From Bacillus sp. MM2020_4 (GTDB taxonomy: Bacteria > Bacillota > Bacilli > Bacillales > Cytobacillaceae), in the NCBI RefSeq assembly GCF_011250555.1, contig NZ_JAANMZ010000026.1, positions 1 through 64,000 on the forward strand: DNA of 64,000 nt, given 5' to 3'. This document shows positions 8,164 to 16,611 of the stretch, piece after piece (positions within the stretch are counted from its first letter, which is position 1; each line of letters begins with the position of its first letter). The translations under genes were made by a program, and so were the position numbers. The notes beneath the pieces were generated by a model. It had not been told where the DNA came from. It ran no database searches and saw nothing but the letters and a program-made list of their open reading frames with translations.

Positions 8164-9099
8164 GTGAAGAAAATAACGGTTGAAAACTTAGTTCGTAAGT
8201 TTTCATTGAAAGTAGTGGCAGGTGAAAACCAGCTGCAGAAAATGATTACACAATCACGGGTACATCGTCCTGGCTTGGAATTTGTTGGCCATTTTGATTT
8301 CTTTCCAACAGAACGGGTGCAAATTTTAGGGGAAAAGGAAATTACCTACTTACATAAATTAAGCCATGAAGAACGAAGAATACGAATTGGGAATATTGTC
8401 CATTATCATCCGCCGTGTTTTATTGTAACAGCTGGGGAAGAGGGACTTACCTATCTAACCCACCATTGTATAGAACAGGGAATCCCATTGTTACTAACAA
8501 ACAAACCAGAGATAACCTCAGAATTTATCAGCAAATTAGATGCGTATTTGGTGAAGGAATTAGCTCCGGAAATTGCTGTGCATGGAGTTTGTGTCAATGT
8601 GTCAGGTATTGGCATCTTACTTCGTGGAAATTCGGGGGTAGGGAAAAGTGAGACGGCACATACGTTAATTCGCCGGGGACACCGCCTGATTGCTGATGAT
8701 ATCGTTGTCCTAAAGAAGCTTAGCGCGCAAACCATTCTTGGTACTCATGATGGGAAAACCAGGGAATTTTTGGCGCTTCGCAGTATTGGACTGTTAAATG
8801 TGGTTCGTCTGTACGGTCGCAAAGCTTTTCAAGATGAATCACGAATTGCTCTTGATATTAATTTAACGAAGTGGGAAAAAGATGCTTTGTATAATGATTT
8901 GGACCAGAAACTTCAATACACAGACTATATGGGTGTGAAGATTCCATCCATGGAGATCCAACTCCAGCCGGGGCGTGATGTGGCGGGGTTAATTGAAGCA
9001 GCCGCAAATAACTGGTATTTGAAGCAGCAAGGATACAGTGCAGTAGAAGAGTTCATGAGCAGGATTGAGGCCGATATTTCAAATTCCGGCATGGAATAA
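8164..9099 (+). CDS. Divergent HPr kinase/phosphorylase paralogue
   Basis: HprK-like over its full 311 aa: N-terminal domain (LVRKFSLKVVAGE, RPGLEFVGHFDFFPTERVQILG) and C-terminal P-loop kinase domain with HGVCV, Walker A GNSGVGKSET (about residues 156-165), RGHRLIADD, and the PGRDVAGLIEAAANNW region. True HprK phosphorylates and dephosphorylates HPr Ser46 for carbon catabolite control. The family signature LEIRGLGI is changed here to LALRSIGL, so the conserved acidic residue is replaced by Ala. It is not beside lgt, where the housekeeping hprK usually sits. It is therefore probably a second copy with an altered substrate or activity. GTG start 8164 follows AGGACGGTGAT. Confidence 0.8.
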   Translation: MKKITVENLVRKFSLKVVAGENQLQKMITQSRVHRPGLEFVGHFDFFPTERVQILGEKEITYLHKLSHEERRIRIGNIVHYHPPCFIVTAGEEGLTYLTHHCIEQGIPLLLTNKPEITSEFISKLDAYLVKELAPEIAVHGVCVNVSGIGILLRGNSGVGKSETAHTLIRRGHRLIADDIVVLKKLSAQTILGTHDGKTREFLALRSIGLLNVVRLYGRKAFQDESRIALDINLTKWEKDALYNDLDQKLQYTDYMGVKIPSMEIQLQPGRDVAGLIEAAANNWYLKQQGYSAVEEFMSRIEADISNSGME

Positions 9100-9156
9100 C
9101 AAGTAATGAACTAGTTAGCTAGCTTAAAAGTAACGAGTATACGGGAGGGGAATTTG

Positions 9157-10014
9157 ATGGGACAGTTCATACTTGATCATCTTGGGCGGCAAGTGAATCT
9201 TTCTACTGTGCCGAAGCGTATTATCTCTATTTGTCCAGCCATAACTGAGACACTATTTGCCCTAGGGCTGGAGAAAGAAATCGTTGGCCGAACAAAATAT
9301 TGCATCTTTCCTAAAGGGATGGTGGAAAGCATCCCGATCGTGGGCGGTACAAAAGAAGTGAATATGGAAACCATTCGTGGTTTACAACCCGATCTGATAC
9401 TAGCGGAAAAAGAAGAAAACACAAAAGAGATGGTGCTTGAACTTGAAAAAATGGCTCCTGTTTTTGTCTCGGAGGTACAAAGGATAGATGATTCCTACCG
9501 GATGATCGAAGCGCTGGGAATACTGGCAAAAAGGGAACAGGCGGCGGAACGTCTCATCACATCCTGTAAAGCATCCTTCCCTGCCCGTTCATGTAAGCAG
9601 AAGCTAAATGCTGCCTATGTGATTTGGAGAAAACCATATATGGTGGTTGGCGGAACAACCTATATTAATGATGTATTAGATACACTTGGTATACATAACC
9701 CCTTCGAAATGGAAGAATCAAGGTATCCCATGGTTACAAAAGAGGAGCTAACTAAGGCAAATCTTGATGTGCTGTTGCTTGCTTCTGAGCCTTTTCCCTT
9801 TCAAGAAAAGCACCTAGCCGAATTTCAATCCTTTCTTCCCAATACAAAAATCTTGTTAGTGGACGGTGAGATGTTTTGGTACGGAGCGAAAATGGTGGAA
9901 GCAGGGCTATATTTAGAAAGATTAACTAAAAAAATAGAGGAGATCACTTCGGGTGGTTCCAGTAAACAGAAGGAATGTAGGAATGTCAAATTTACCAAAG
10001 TGTCCAAAATGTAA
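9157..10014 (+). CDS. BtuF-like (helical backbone) substrate-binding domain protein without signal peptide
   Basis: 285 aa of the cobalamin/iron-siderophore binding fold: VPKRIISICPAITETLFALGLEKEIVGRT, GGTKEVNMETIRGLQPDLILAE, then a second lobe with TYINDVLDTLGIHNPF and a conserved MFWYGAKMVEAGLYLE end. It begins directly with the domain, with no signal peptide, lipobox or transmembrane helix, so it is predicted cytoplasmic. No ABC permease or ATPase is adjacent. ATG 9157 sits behind GGGAGGGG; the TTG just before it is in frame but less likely. It may be cotranscribed with the HprK-like gene 57 bp upstream. The ligand is unknown. Confidence 0.8.
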   Translation: MGQFILDHLGRQVNLSTVPKRIISICPAITETLFALGLEKEIVGRTKYCIFPKGMVESIPIVGGTKEVNMETIRGLQPDLILAEKEENTKEMVLELEKMAPVFVSEVQRIDDSYRMIEALGILAKREQAAERLITSCKASFPARSCKQKLNAAYVIWRKPYMVVGGTTYINDVLDTLGIHNPFEMEESRYPMVTKEELTKANLDVLLLASEPFPFQEKHLAEFQSFLPNTKILLVDGEMFWYGAKMVEAGLYLERLTKKIEEITSGGSSKQKECRNVKFTKVSKM

Positions 10015-10087
10015 TTCGTAATATACGTATGAGGATGGAGATTTTCTGGTTTGTCCTATGGGTATTCGCCGTTTCATACTGAAAATG
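9983..10087 (+). pseudogene. Broken PhnA/YjdM-type zinc-ribbon gene (5' end only)
   Basis: ATG 9983 opens a reading frame MSNLPKCPKCNS followed by a stop at 10019-10021, then continues in the same frame as YTYEDGDFLVCP. Together these match the start of the PhnA/YjdM zinc-ribbon family, where the stop codon position is normally Glu. After the second Cys-Pro the homology ends and the frame drifts to a stop at 10085. An AGGAATGTAGGA stretch inside the end of the BtuF-like gene could be its old ribosome-binding site. One nonsense change plus a 3' deletion is inferred. Confidence 0.7.
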
Positions 10088-10132
10088 CCTACATATTTTA
10101 TAGGGAATTAATCCAAAAGGAGAGATGCCCAA

Positions 10133-10402
10133 ATGTATCCATATGGAAACTATCAAGTTCCACAAACTCAGTTCGAGTATTACCCATATGTACAGCAGGA
10201 TCAATATAGCCCTGACAGGCAGCTATCGCAAATATCGCAACTATTTCAACTCCCACAATGGCGACAGTTTGAACGCAGATTAGATCTGCTTGAAAGAGAA
10301 TATAACCAACTTAATCGCCGTTTAAATCGAGTAAATCAGAGGCTTCGTGCCGTGGAAAACAGATTACACATTCCGTTTAATCAGTTTGATGGAGACTTTT
10401 AA
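10133..10402 (+). CDS. Small Tyr/Gln-rich coiled-coil protein (hypothetical)
   Basis: 89 aa behind AAAAGGAGAG. The first third is rich in Tyr, Pro and Gln (MYPYGNYQVPQTQFEYYPY); the rest is a heptad-like coiled coil with many Arg, Leu and Asn (LDLLEREYNQLNRRLNRVNQ). This composition resembles small spore-coat or GerPC-like proteins of Bacillaceae, but no family was recognised with confidence. It is followed by a hairpin at 10472-10500. Confidence 0.7.
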   Translation: MYPYGNYQVPQTQFEYYPYVQQDQYSPDRQLSQISQLFQLPQWRQFERRLDLLEREYNQLNRRLNRVNQRLRAVENRLHIPFNQFDGDF

Positions 10403-10471
10403 CACTTACTGCTGAATGGAAAGGTCTGTTGATTCAAGTAGCAGGGTTCATAAAAGAAAAGGGTGCAAGAG

Positions 10472-10505
10472 AAGCAACGCTTTCGTGAGATGCGTTGCTT
10501 ATTTT
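10472..10505 (+). terminator. Hairpin terminator after the coiled-coil gene
   Basis: AAGCAACGC pairs perfectly with GCGTTGCTT around an 11-nt loop, followed by the A/T-rich ATTTTATTT. Confidence 0.65.
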
Positions 10506-10680
10506 ATTTCTAAATGGCTCCCTAAATTGATTCGCAGCCCCTTTATTCATTTACTTCAATCAAATTTTCTACTAGTATTGATTTATACTAAAATCAACTT
10601 CATAAGCTTACTTACTTTAGAGTATCTTGGTAAGGACAAATACATGTTTTTGGAATGGCAGCATCAGGAGGAATATGGGC

Positions 10681-11520
10681 ATGATGGCAGAAGGTACATT
10701 TAATGGTGTCGATGGAATCGAGTTATTTTTTCGTGTGATCGAACCATTAACAGCTCCAAAAGCGGCGGTTATCGTCGTTCATGGACATGGGGACCACAGC
10801 GGCGGGTTACAGAATATAAGTGAAAGCTTGGTTAATAACGACTATATTGTCTATGCCCTTGATTTGCGCGGACACGGGAAAAGCTCCGGTAAAAGGGGTT
10901 ATATACAATCTTGGGATGAGTTTAGCGGGGATTTACACGAGTTTCGCAAGCTTGTTTCACTCGATCAGCCCGGGGTGCCCTTGTATATTGTGGGACACAG
11001 TATTGGCGGCCTGATTACCCTCGAGTATGCTTTGGAGCATAGTATGGGTATTTCAGGAATCATTGCGATTTCCCCTGCCATCTCTTACGAAGTCACACCA
11101 TTCGAACAGTTAGGGATTAACCTATTGGGTAGGGTTAAGCCAGACTATCGCATCAAAAAACCCGGCAGGATTCGCTTATTAAAGAAAAAATCAGCGATTC
11201 GTGTTAAATACGAATCAGACAGGTTACGCCATAATATCGTGACCCCTGGTTTAGGACGCAGCCTCATCCAAACGATTACACGAGTGGTAAATGAAGCACC
11301 AGCGATTACGCTGCCGGTCTTTTTACAATACGGCCTAGAAGATAAGATTACACCCCCTACAAAACTGCGCCATTTTTTTACCCTTTTGTCCTCTCAGGAT
11401 AAAGAGCTAGTTGAGTACCCTTCAGCTAGGCACCGTCCATTTGATGAGGTGGGAAGAGAGAAGTTTTTAGGAGACTTGGTCGGTTGGTTAGACCACCATA
11501 TGATACACAACAAAAGGTAA
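10681..11520 (+). CDS. Alpha/beta hydrolase (monoacylglycerol lipase/lysophospholipase type)
   Basis: 279 aa Hydrolase_4 protein. Oxyanion motif HGHGDHSGG, nucleophile elbow GHSIGG, acid in YGLEDKITPP and catalytic His in ARHRPFDE are all visible. No signal peptide is seen, so it is cytoplasmic. Start: AGGAGG (10666-10671) is 9 nt before ATG 10681; an in-frame ATG at 10675 is too close. The natural ester substrate is not known; the family includes monoglyceride and lysophospholipid hydrolases. Confidence 0.88.
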   Translation: MMAEGTFNGVDGIELFFRVIEPLTAPKAAVIVVHGHGDHSGGLQNISESLVNNDYIVYALDLRGHGKSSGKRGYIQSWDEFSGDLHEFRKLVSLDQPGVPLYIVGHSIGGLITLEYALEHSMGISGIIAISPAISYEVTPFEQLGINLLGRVKPDYRIKKPGRIRLLKKKSAIRVKYESDRLRHNIVTPGLGRSLIQTITRVVNEAPAITLPVFLQYGLEDKITPPTKLRHFFTLLSSQDKELVEYPSARHRPFDEVGREKFLGDLVGWLDHHMIHNKR

Positions 11521-11597
11521 CGAATGGAGCCCATTAAGAGGGGGCTGTTGAGCATCCGCTTAAAGTGTTAAAACATTGGTGTATGCCCTTTTAGATA

Positions 11598-11623
11598 AAG
11601 ACTCGGATTCCGAGTCTTTTTTA
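11598..11623 (+). terminator. Intrinsic terminator after the hydrolase gene
   Basis: AAGACTCGGA pairs with TCCGAGTCTT with almost no loop, followed by a T-run. Confidence 0.75.
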
Positions 11624-11767
11624 TTTCGAGAGAGAGTCAATATTTAATTAAAATAAAAATTAAATAAATTAACTTTTTACTAATTTTTTATAAAATATTT
11701 TAATTGCCTATTTCAAATAATTAATAACTGTTGTATGATTGAGGTAAATAAAGGAAGGGAGAAAAAG

Positions 11768-12139
11768 ATGGCATACCCATTAATTACTAATTGTCCCGTT
11801 TGCAGCAAACAATTGAAAATTACGAAGTTACAGTGTAACCATTGCCATACGATCGTGGAAAATGAATTTGAGGTATCAAAGCTAGCGGCCCTTGCCCACG
11901 AACAGCTTCGTTTTATTGAAGTTTTTCTAAAATGCCGTGGAAATATCAAAGAAGTGGAGAAAGAATTGGGGATTTCCTACCCGACTGTAAGAGGAAAGTT
12001 AGATGACATTATTTCTGCTCTTGGCTATTCCACGCAAAAGAAAACGGAAGTGGATAAGAAAAAGGTAGTCGCCATGTTGGAAAAGGGAGAAATCACTGCG
12101 GAAGAGGCTATTCATTTATTAAAAGAGGGGGAATTATAA
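11768..12139 (+). CDS. DUF2089 family protein with N-terminal zinc ribbon
   Basis: 123 aa. Two CxxC pairs (CPVCSKQ and CNHCHT) form a zinc ribbon, followed by a helix-turn-helix-like part (CRGNIKEVEKELGISYPTVRGKLDDII) and a short C-terminal helix pair (VVAMLEKGEITAEEAIHLLKEG) of the SHOCT type. It looks like a DNA-binding regulator. ATG 11768 follows AAGGAAGGGAG; an upstream in-frame ATG (11735) lacks a ribosome-binding site. It abuts the next gene with no gap. The AT-rich upstream region contains TATGAT (about 11734). Confidence 0.85.
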   Translation: MAYPLITNCPVCSKQLKITKLQCNHCHTIVENEFEVSKLAALAHEQLRFIEVFLKCRGNIKEVEKELGISYPTVRGKLDDIISALGYSTQKKTEVDKKKVVAMLEKGEITAEEAIHLLKEGEL

Positions 12140-12529
12140 ATGAAAGAGGAAGTTTCAAGAGTGTTAACAATGGTCGAAGAGGGAAAAATCGATAAGGAAA
12201 AAGCAACAGAATTGATTAATATCCTGCAGGGTAAAGACCAGCTACAGCCAATTCCATTAAAAAAGGAAATCCCCTATGGCAACAAAATGCTAAAAATTCA
12301 AATTACCTCCGAAAAAGGTGATAATATTACTGTGAATTTGCCAATTAATCTTATAAAGGCAGTTTTAAAGGTTGGTTCGAGTATCGCGGAAAAAATTCCA
12401 GAGGCTGAAAAATATGTGAAGGATATTAATGTTGATCTTTTAATCACAGCAATCGAAAATGAACTGGACGGTCAAATTGTAGATGTTACTTCGGCAAATG
12501 GTGATAAAGTTTTTGTGGTGATTGAATAG
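12140..12529 (+). CDS. SHOCT-like domain protein (hypothetical), second gene of the DUF2089 operon
   Basis: 129 aa. The N-terminus VLTMVEEGKIDKEKATELINIL repeats the short helical motif that ends the previous protein. The rest is a beta-rich region (KMLKIQITSEKGDNITVNLPINLIKAVLKVG...ANGDKVFVVIE). ATG directly follows the previous stop codon, with GAGGGGGAAT as ribosome-binding site. The organisation of regulator plus two small proteins is conserved in other Bacillaceae as far as I recall; the function is unknown. Confidence 0.75.
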   Translation: MKEEVSRVLTMVEEGKIDKEKATELINILQGKDQLQPIPLKKEIPYGNKMLKIQITSEKGDNITVNLPINLIKAVLKVGSSIAEKIPEAEKYVKDINVDLLITAIENELDGQIVDVTSANGDKVFVVIE

Positions 12530-12532
12530 TTT

Positions 12533-12802
12533 ATGCTAAAAGTCAGGATAAAAGTAAAAGATAAAAAATTCTCCGTTCCAGTTCCATATCCATTGTTAAA
12601 TATGTTTAGTTTGATTATTACTTCAAAAAGAGTAAATCGCATGATTAATACGGCAATCAATAAAGATGGAAGTAAATTTACCTTCCCTCAAATAGACAGA
12701 AATGACTTGAAACCACTGTTGCAAAGCCTATCTAAGCACAAGGGTATCGTATTAGTGGATACTAAATTAGTTGACGGTACAGAAGTCAAAGTAAGATTGT
12801 GA
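12533..12802 (+). CDS. Small hypothetical protein, third gene of the DUF2089 operon
   Basis: 89 aa starting 3 bp after the previous stop. It is rich in Lys and Val (LKVRIKVKDKKFSVPVPYPLLNMF...LVDTKLVDGTEVKVRL), and its C-terminal part resembles the end of the preceding protein (beta hairpin with a DG turn). No strong ribosome-binding site is visible, so translation is probably coupled. No transmembrane segment is evident. Confidence 0.7.
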   Translation: MLKVRIKVKDKKFSVPVPYPLLNMFSLIITSKRVNRMINTAINKDGSKFTFPQIDRNDLKPLLQSLSKHKGIVLVDTKLVDGTEVKVRL

Positions 12803-12832
12803 GGCATTATTCCAATTGGGTAATGCCTTTTT
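12803..12832 (+). terminator. Intrinsic terminator of the DUF2089 operon
   Basis: GGCATTA pairs with TAATGCC, followed by T5. The same hairpin type with nearly the same loop reappears at 28522-28555. Confidence 0.75.
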
Positions 12833-12838
12833 AAAATG

Positions 12839-12857
12839 AATGGTGTCAGGCACCATT
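12839..12857. repeat. REP-like hairpin AATGGTG-TCAGG-CACCATT
   Basis: A 7-bp perfect inverted repeat around TCAGG. It contains the GGTGTCAGGCACC core shared by the dispersed hairpin family described in the findings. Confidence 0.55.
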
Positions 12858-12941
12858 TACCAATATCTGGGTTCCTGTATATAATGATTTAATCATGCTA
12901 TACTTGGGGAACGGATTGAGGTTCTGAAAGGAGTTACACAT

Positions 12942-13133
12942 ATGAAGTATAGTAAATCGCAGATGCAACAGCTTATCAAGGATCATAAAGACTTGCATAC
13001 ACGCTTAAAAGAGTTGAAGGTCGAACACGGCCTTGAAAAAAACAATGCCCTCAAGGCTTTGTACCATTCAGAAGTAGCTGACGGGGGAAAATACCAGTTA
13101 GCTTATCAAGCGCTTGATCAACCAAAAAAATAG
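12942..13133 (+). CDS. Small hypothetical protein
   Basis: 63 aa behind CTGAAAGGAG. It is charged and helical (QMQQLIKDHKDLHTRLKELKVEHGLEKNNALKALYHSEVADGGKYQ), with no Cys, signal or membrane segment. Not recognised. Codon use and the ribosome-binding site support it as real. The following 13140-13330 stretch contains a membrane-like reading frame without a start codon. Confidence 0.65.
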   Translation: MKYSKSQMQQLIKDHKDLHTRLKELKVEHGLEKNNALKALYHSEVADGGKYQLAYQALDQPKK

Positions 13134-13159
13134 ACTCACATAAGCATTAGAAACACAGG

Positions 13160-13330
13160 GATTTGGTATTTATCTATACCAGCAATGATCCTTTCGATTG
13201 TATTTATTGGGTTATTAGTAGACTTATTATTTTCAGTAACAGATCAAGATGTGAATAATCCGACAAAATGGTGCACAGAATGTCGGACTGAACGATTCGA
13301 CTCCTGTTATTCTATTGTTGAAAGGAGGTC
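13160..13330 (+). pseudogene. Possible remnant of a small membrane protein
   Basis: An open frame without a good start reads a hydrophobic helix (WYLSIPAMILSIVFIGLL) followed by a polar segment with WCTEC. The first in-frame ATG (13193) has no ribosome-binding site. The frame runs into the AraC gene start. It could be a decayed gene end; nothing else is seen in this gap. Confidence 0.25.
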
Positions 13331-13335
13331 ATTTA

Positions 13336-14208
13336 ATGGATTCGCTTACTAGCATGAATGATGCAATGAGGTATATCGAGGATAATCTCACTGACGAAAT
13401 AGACTTCAAAGTGGTGGCAAGGATCGCTCATTGTTCCGAATATCATTTTAAAAGAATGTTTTCTTTTCTTGCGGGTATTACATTAACAGAATACATTCGC
13501 CGTAGACGACTGAGCTTGGCAGCATTTGAACTTACCAATAGTAGTTTGAAAATAATTGATATTGCGGTTACCTATGGATACAATTCACCGGACTCTTTTA
13601 CTAGAGCTTTTCAAAATTTACATGGTGTAACACCATCAGAAGCAAGAAACAACGGACAGCCATTAAAAGCCTTTCCACCAATGACCTTCCAATTATCAAT
13701 TAGAGGAGGAAATGAAATGAATTACCGAATCGAACAAAAAGAGGCATTTAAGATAGTTGGTATTAAGAAGAGAGTTCCAATAATCTTTGAAGGAGAAAAC
13801 CCAGTAATTACTGAAATGTGGAAATCCTTGACTATGGAAAAAATAGATCAATTAAAAAAACTTTCTAATGTTGAACCTAAAGGGATGATTCAAGCATCTA
13901 CAAACTTTTCGGATGGACGTATGGAAGAAAAAGGAGAGCTTGATCAGTATATTGGAGTGGCAACAACACGAGAATGCCCGGAAAACTTTTTAAGTCTTGG
14001 AGTTCCTGCTTTAACATGGGCGATCTTTGAATCAGTAGGACCTTTTCCTAGTACCCTACAAGAAACTTGGGGCAGGATTTATTCAGAGTGGTTTCCATCT
14101 TCCAATTATCAAGTTACTGAAGGACCCGAAATCTTGTCGATTAAAACAAAAGATTTAACTTCACCATCTGTGAAAAGTGAAATTTGGATACCAGTTTTGA
14201 AAAAATAA
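13336..14208 (+). CDS. AraC-type regulator fused to a GyrI-like effector-binding domain
   Basis: 290 aa. Two AraC helix-turn-helix motifs occupy residues about 5-105 ([24 protein letters not shown] and [34 protein letters not shown]). They are followed by a GyrI/Rob-type small-molecule binding domain ([20 protein letters not shown] ... [39 protein letters not shown]). Domain order is that of SoxS/Rob-like multidrug or stress sensors. ATG 13336 is behind GAAAGGAGGT. Its target genes are not evident. Confidence 0.9.
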   Translation: MDSLTSMNDAMRYIEDNLTDEIDFKVVARIAHCSEYHFKRMFSFLAGITLTEYIRRRRLSLAAFELTNSSLKIIDIAVTYGYNSPDSFTRAFQNLHGVTPSEARNNGQPLKAFPPMTFQLSIRGGNEMNYRIEQKEAFKIVGIKKRVPIIFEGENPVITEMWKSLTMEKIDQLKKLSNVEPKGMIQASTNFSDGRMEEKGELDQYIGVATTRECPENFLSLGVPALTWAIFESVGPFPSTLQETWGRIYSEWFPSSNYQVTEGPEILSIKTKDLTSPSVKSEIWIPVLKK

Positions 14209-14220
14209 TTAAAAATCACT

Positions 14221-14245
14221 GAGCTGTTAGGCAGCTCCTTTTTTA
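14221..14245 (+). terminator. Intrinsic terminator after the AraC-GyrI gene
   Basis: GAGCTG pairs with CAGCTC, followed by T6. Confidence 0.8.
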
Positions 14246-14311
14246 ATCAGGATATCTTTAGAATATCGACATATGCTTAAATAAATACTGATGGAAGGGA
14301 GCTGTAACCAC

Positions 14312-14578
14312 ATGCAACGAATAAAATTTATGTTTAATGTGTTTCTGAATGAACCTTTATGGTTCAAAGCACTAATTTCGATAACTCTCCTTACCTCAAT
14401 TATTTTAAGCGGTTCAATTTTTTCAAATCATGCTTATTTGCGAAGTGGTTCCAAATTAGCGGCTGCTCTCTTCTTTTGTGCTTACGGCATTAAATTCAGG
14501 AGGAATGTTAAATTAGCCGTACTCTTTTATGCTTGTTCGGTATTATGTATTTTCCTATCGATAAGGCTATTATTTTAG
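14312..14578 (+). CDS. Small integral membrane protein (hypothetical)
   Basis: 88 aa with three hydrophobic segments (ALISITLLTSIILSGSIF, KLAAALFFCAYGI, LAVLFYACSVLCIFLSI). ATG 14312 follows GGGAG at moderate distance; an in-frame ATG at 14291 has no ribosome-binding site. Not assigned to a family. Confidence 0.6.
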   Translation: MQRIKFMFNVFLNEPLWFKALISITLLTSIILSGSIFSNHAYLRSGSKLAAALFFCAYGIKFRRNVKLAVLFYACSVLCIFLSIRLLF

Positions 14579-14602
14579 TTTTATCATAGATTGAAACAGG
14601 AC

Positions 14603-15100
14603 ATGATAGTAATGAAGGTGAAAAAATTGAATTCAATCCATTTTGAGGAAATAACTGTGGAAACACTATATATAGCCGTTGAAATCATCAATTCAAATCC
14701 AGAATATAATCAGCTGGAGAATGGAAAGGAAAGAAGAAACCTTAGGGAAGTAGAAGATGACTTGTTAAATGGCAGAACAAAGAGCCTATTTATTAAGCTT
14801 GATGACACATATATTGGTATTATCGACTATTTACTGTTAAATGAAAAAGACCAGTGTCCATGGCTTGGGTTGTTAATGATTCATGCTGATTATCAAGGGT
14901 TTGGATTCGGAAGGCAAGCCTATTTGATTTTTGAAAAAGAGATGGTTGAAAAGGGATTGAGGGTTTTACGGATTGGCGTTTTAAAAGAGAACCATACAGC
15001 TCAAAGATTTTGGCATTCTGTTGGTTTTGAATATTTTAAAACAGCTCGAACAAATCACGCAAAAGAAGTGGATTGTTATGAGAAAAAGGTAAAGAACTAG
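14603..15100 (+). CDS. GNAT family N-acetyltransferase
   Basis: About 165 aa. The acetyl-CoA binding motif is seen as GLLMIHADYQGFGFGRQAYLIFEKE (V/I-x-x-x-QGxGxGxxA type), with the following LRIGVLKENHTAQRFWHSVGFEYF typical of motif B. The start is uncertain: TTG 14591, ATG 14603 and ATG 14612 are all in frame and none has a strong ribosome-binding site. The substrate is unknown. Confidence 0.8.
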   Translation: MIVMKVKKLNSIHFEEITVETLYIAVEIINSNPEYNQLENGKERRNLREVEDDLLNGRTKSLFIKLDDTYIGIIDYLLLNEKDQCPWLGLLMIHADYQGFGFGRQAYLIFEKEMVEKGLRVLRIGVLKENHTAQRFWHSVGFEYFKTARTNHAKEVDCYEKKVKN

Positions 15101-15289
15101 AGTTTATTTAATTTCTCCAATAAATTTCAAGGATGGGAATTTGTTAGTAGAAATAACTAAAGGTTGAATAGGATGGTAAAAAGGCAGATTCAAAGATTGC
15201 CACATTTAAAGGTGATCCTACCTGCATTACAACCATGCAGTTGAAGTAGTTTTGACTTGGTAAAAATGAGTAGTTTATTTGAACTGAAA

Positions 15290-15339
15290 AAGGTCAGACC
15301 CCATCACGTAAAAGTGGAGGGATCTGACTTTTCTTTTTT
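15290..15339. terminator. Bidirectional terminator between the GNAT and MFS genes
   Basis: GTCAGACCCC pairs with GGGATCTGAC (one mismatch), followed by TTTTCTTTTTT. It has the GGTCAGACCCC sequence also found in other intergenic hairpins here. The rest of 15101-15374 shows no convincing gene. Confidence 0.7.
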
Positions 15340-15374
15340 GGAAGTTTGTTTCTGAACTTTAAACGAATGTTACA

Positions 15375-16559
15375 TTATCCTTGTTCCCCTCGGCCGCAGG
15401 AATCATCCACCTTTGCAGTTAATTTTCGATAGAAGATCGCAAGTACCATCGATGGGATGGTACAAATGATCATGCCGATAAAAGCGTATCGTGGCTCGAT
15501 TTCATACAAATATCCGCCGAAGAATGTGAACACCGCTGTGCTCCAACTTAATGCCAATGCTGAATACATCCCTTGAGCATTCGGAATCTGTGCTTGTGGT
15601 ATATGCTTAGTTAAGTATTTCATAAAGGCATAATGGCCCATCGCAAATGAGCAGGCATGCAAAGTTTGCGCGATGCAGAACACAATAATAGAGGGAAAGA
15701 GGAATATGAGGATCCATCTTACTGTTGATCCAAATGCTGCAAGTGTCAGCAAGGAGCCAACTGAAAATTTATGAAAGAACCGATCAGCGATTAAAAAGAA
15801 AATGATTTCTGCCAGCACAGCAATGTTAAGAATCATCCCAATTAAATACTTGGGCGCATGGATTTCTTGCAAGAAAATATAGCCATAGTTGTAATAGGAT
15901 GCGTGTGCCGCTTGTAGTAAAATCACAATTACCAGCACGAGGCCAAAGTATTTGATGCGAAATAATTGCAGCATACCGCCTTTGTTCATTTTAGTAGCTT
16001 GTGGTTTTTCCATTAATACAACAGGGGCAGGTAAGAAACAAAGAGAAATGAATACCAATATGCCGAGTAACAAGGCCCATAAAATCACTTGATCGCCAAG
16101 TGCTCCTGTAAAGACCGTTAACATCATCCCCGATACGACAAAGCCAATGGACCCCCATGAGCGGCTCTTCCCATAATCTCGTAATTGCCTATTTTGTACA
16201 AGGACGCCTGCTGCGCTATCCAATGCCGGCATTAAGCTTGGATAAAAGACATGCAACAGTAAAGTAACAACTAATAAACTCATATATGAATTCGCAGGAA
16301 AACTGCATAGAAGAGATAGTAAGGTACCAATCGCCATTCCGTTGAGCAACGTTCTACTGCTAAATTTTCCTGATAAATAAGGAAAGACAAATAGTGTAGA
16401 AAGACCGCGGACAACCAGCCCTAGACTCATAATTAAACTAGCTTGCGAAACCGTCATCCCTTTTGTATGAATCATCCACCCTGTCCAATACGGTAGAAAA
16501 ACACCCCAGGTGATAAAAAAACTAAAAAATTGTCTGTTCATCCATCGTTGTGAATCCAT
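15375..16559 (-). CDS. MFS transporter, PPP/HcaT-like (MFS_1_like) family
   Basis: About 394 aa with 12 predicted membrane segments. The start MNRQFFSFFITWGVFLPYWTGWM, the LRDYGKSRSWGSIGFVVSG segment and the Gly/Ser-rich loops are those of the phenylpropionate-type permease group, whose members often carry unrelated substrates. The start is taken at 16559 behind GGAGGGGGATCG rather than the longer frame. It is divergent from a YeiL-like regulator 80 bp away, which may control it. A link with the mhpFE pair 8 kb away (aromatic acid uptake) is possible but unproven. Confidence 0.82.
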   Translation of the reverse strand: MDSQRWMNRQFFSFFITWGVFLPYWTGWMIHTKGMTVSQASLIMSLGLVVRGLSTLFVFPYLSGKFSSRTLLNGMAIGTLLSLLCSFPANSYMSLLVVTLLLHVFYPSLMPALDSAAGVLVQNRQLRDYGKSRSWGSIGFVVSGMMLTVFTGALGDQVILWALLLGILVFISLCFLPAPVVLMEKPQATKMNKGGMLQLFRIKYFGLVLVIVILLQAAHASYYNYGYIFLQEIHAPKYLIGMILNIAVLAEIIFFLIADRFFHKFSVGSLLTLAAFGSTVRWILIFLFPSIIVFCIAQTLHACSFAMGHYAFMKYLTKHIPQAQIPNAQGMYSALALSWSTAVFTFFGGYLYEIEPRYAFIGMIICTIPSMVLAIFYRKLTAKVDDSCGRGEQG

Positions 16560-16611
16560 TCGATCCCCCTCCAATGGTTGCATCATAACATGGAGAAACG
16601 TACAATAATAG

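Noticed and set aside
10416..10703. 95-aa open frame on the + strand
   Set aside because: It crosses the terminator at 10472 and overlaps the start of the hydrolase gene; composition is not gene-like.
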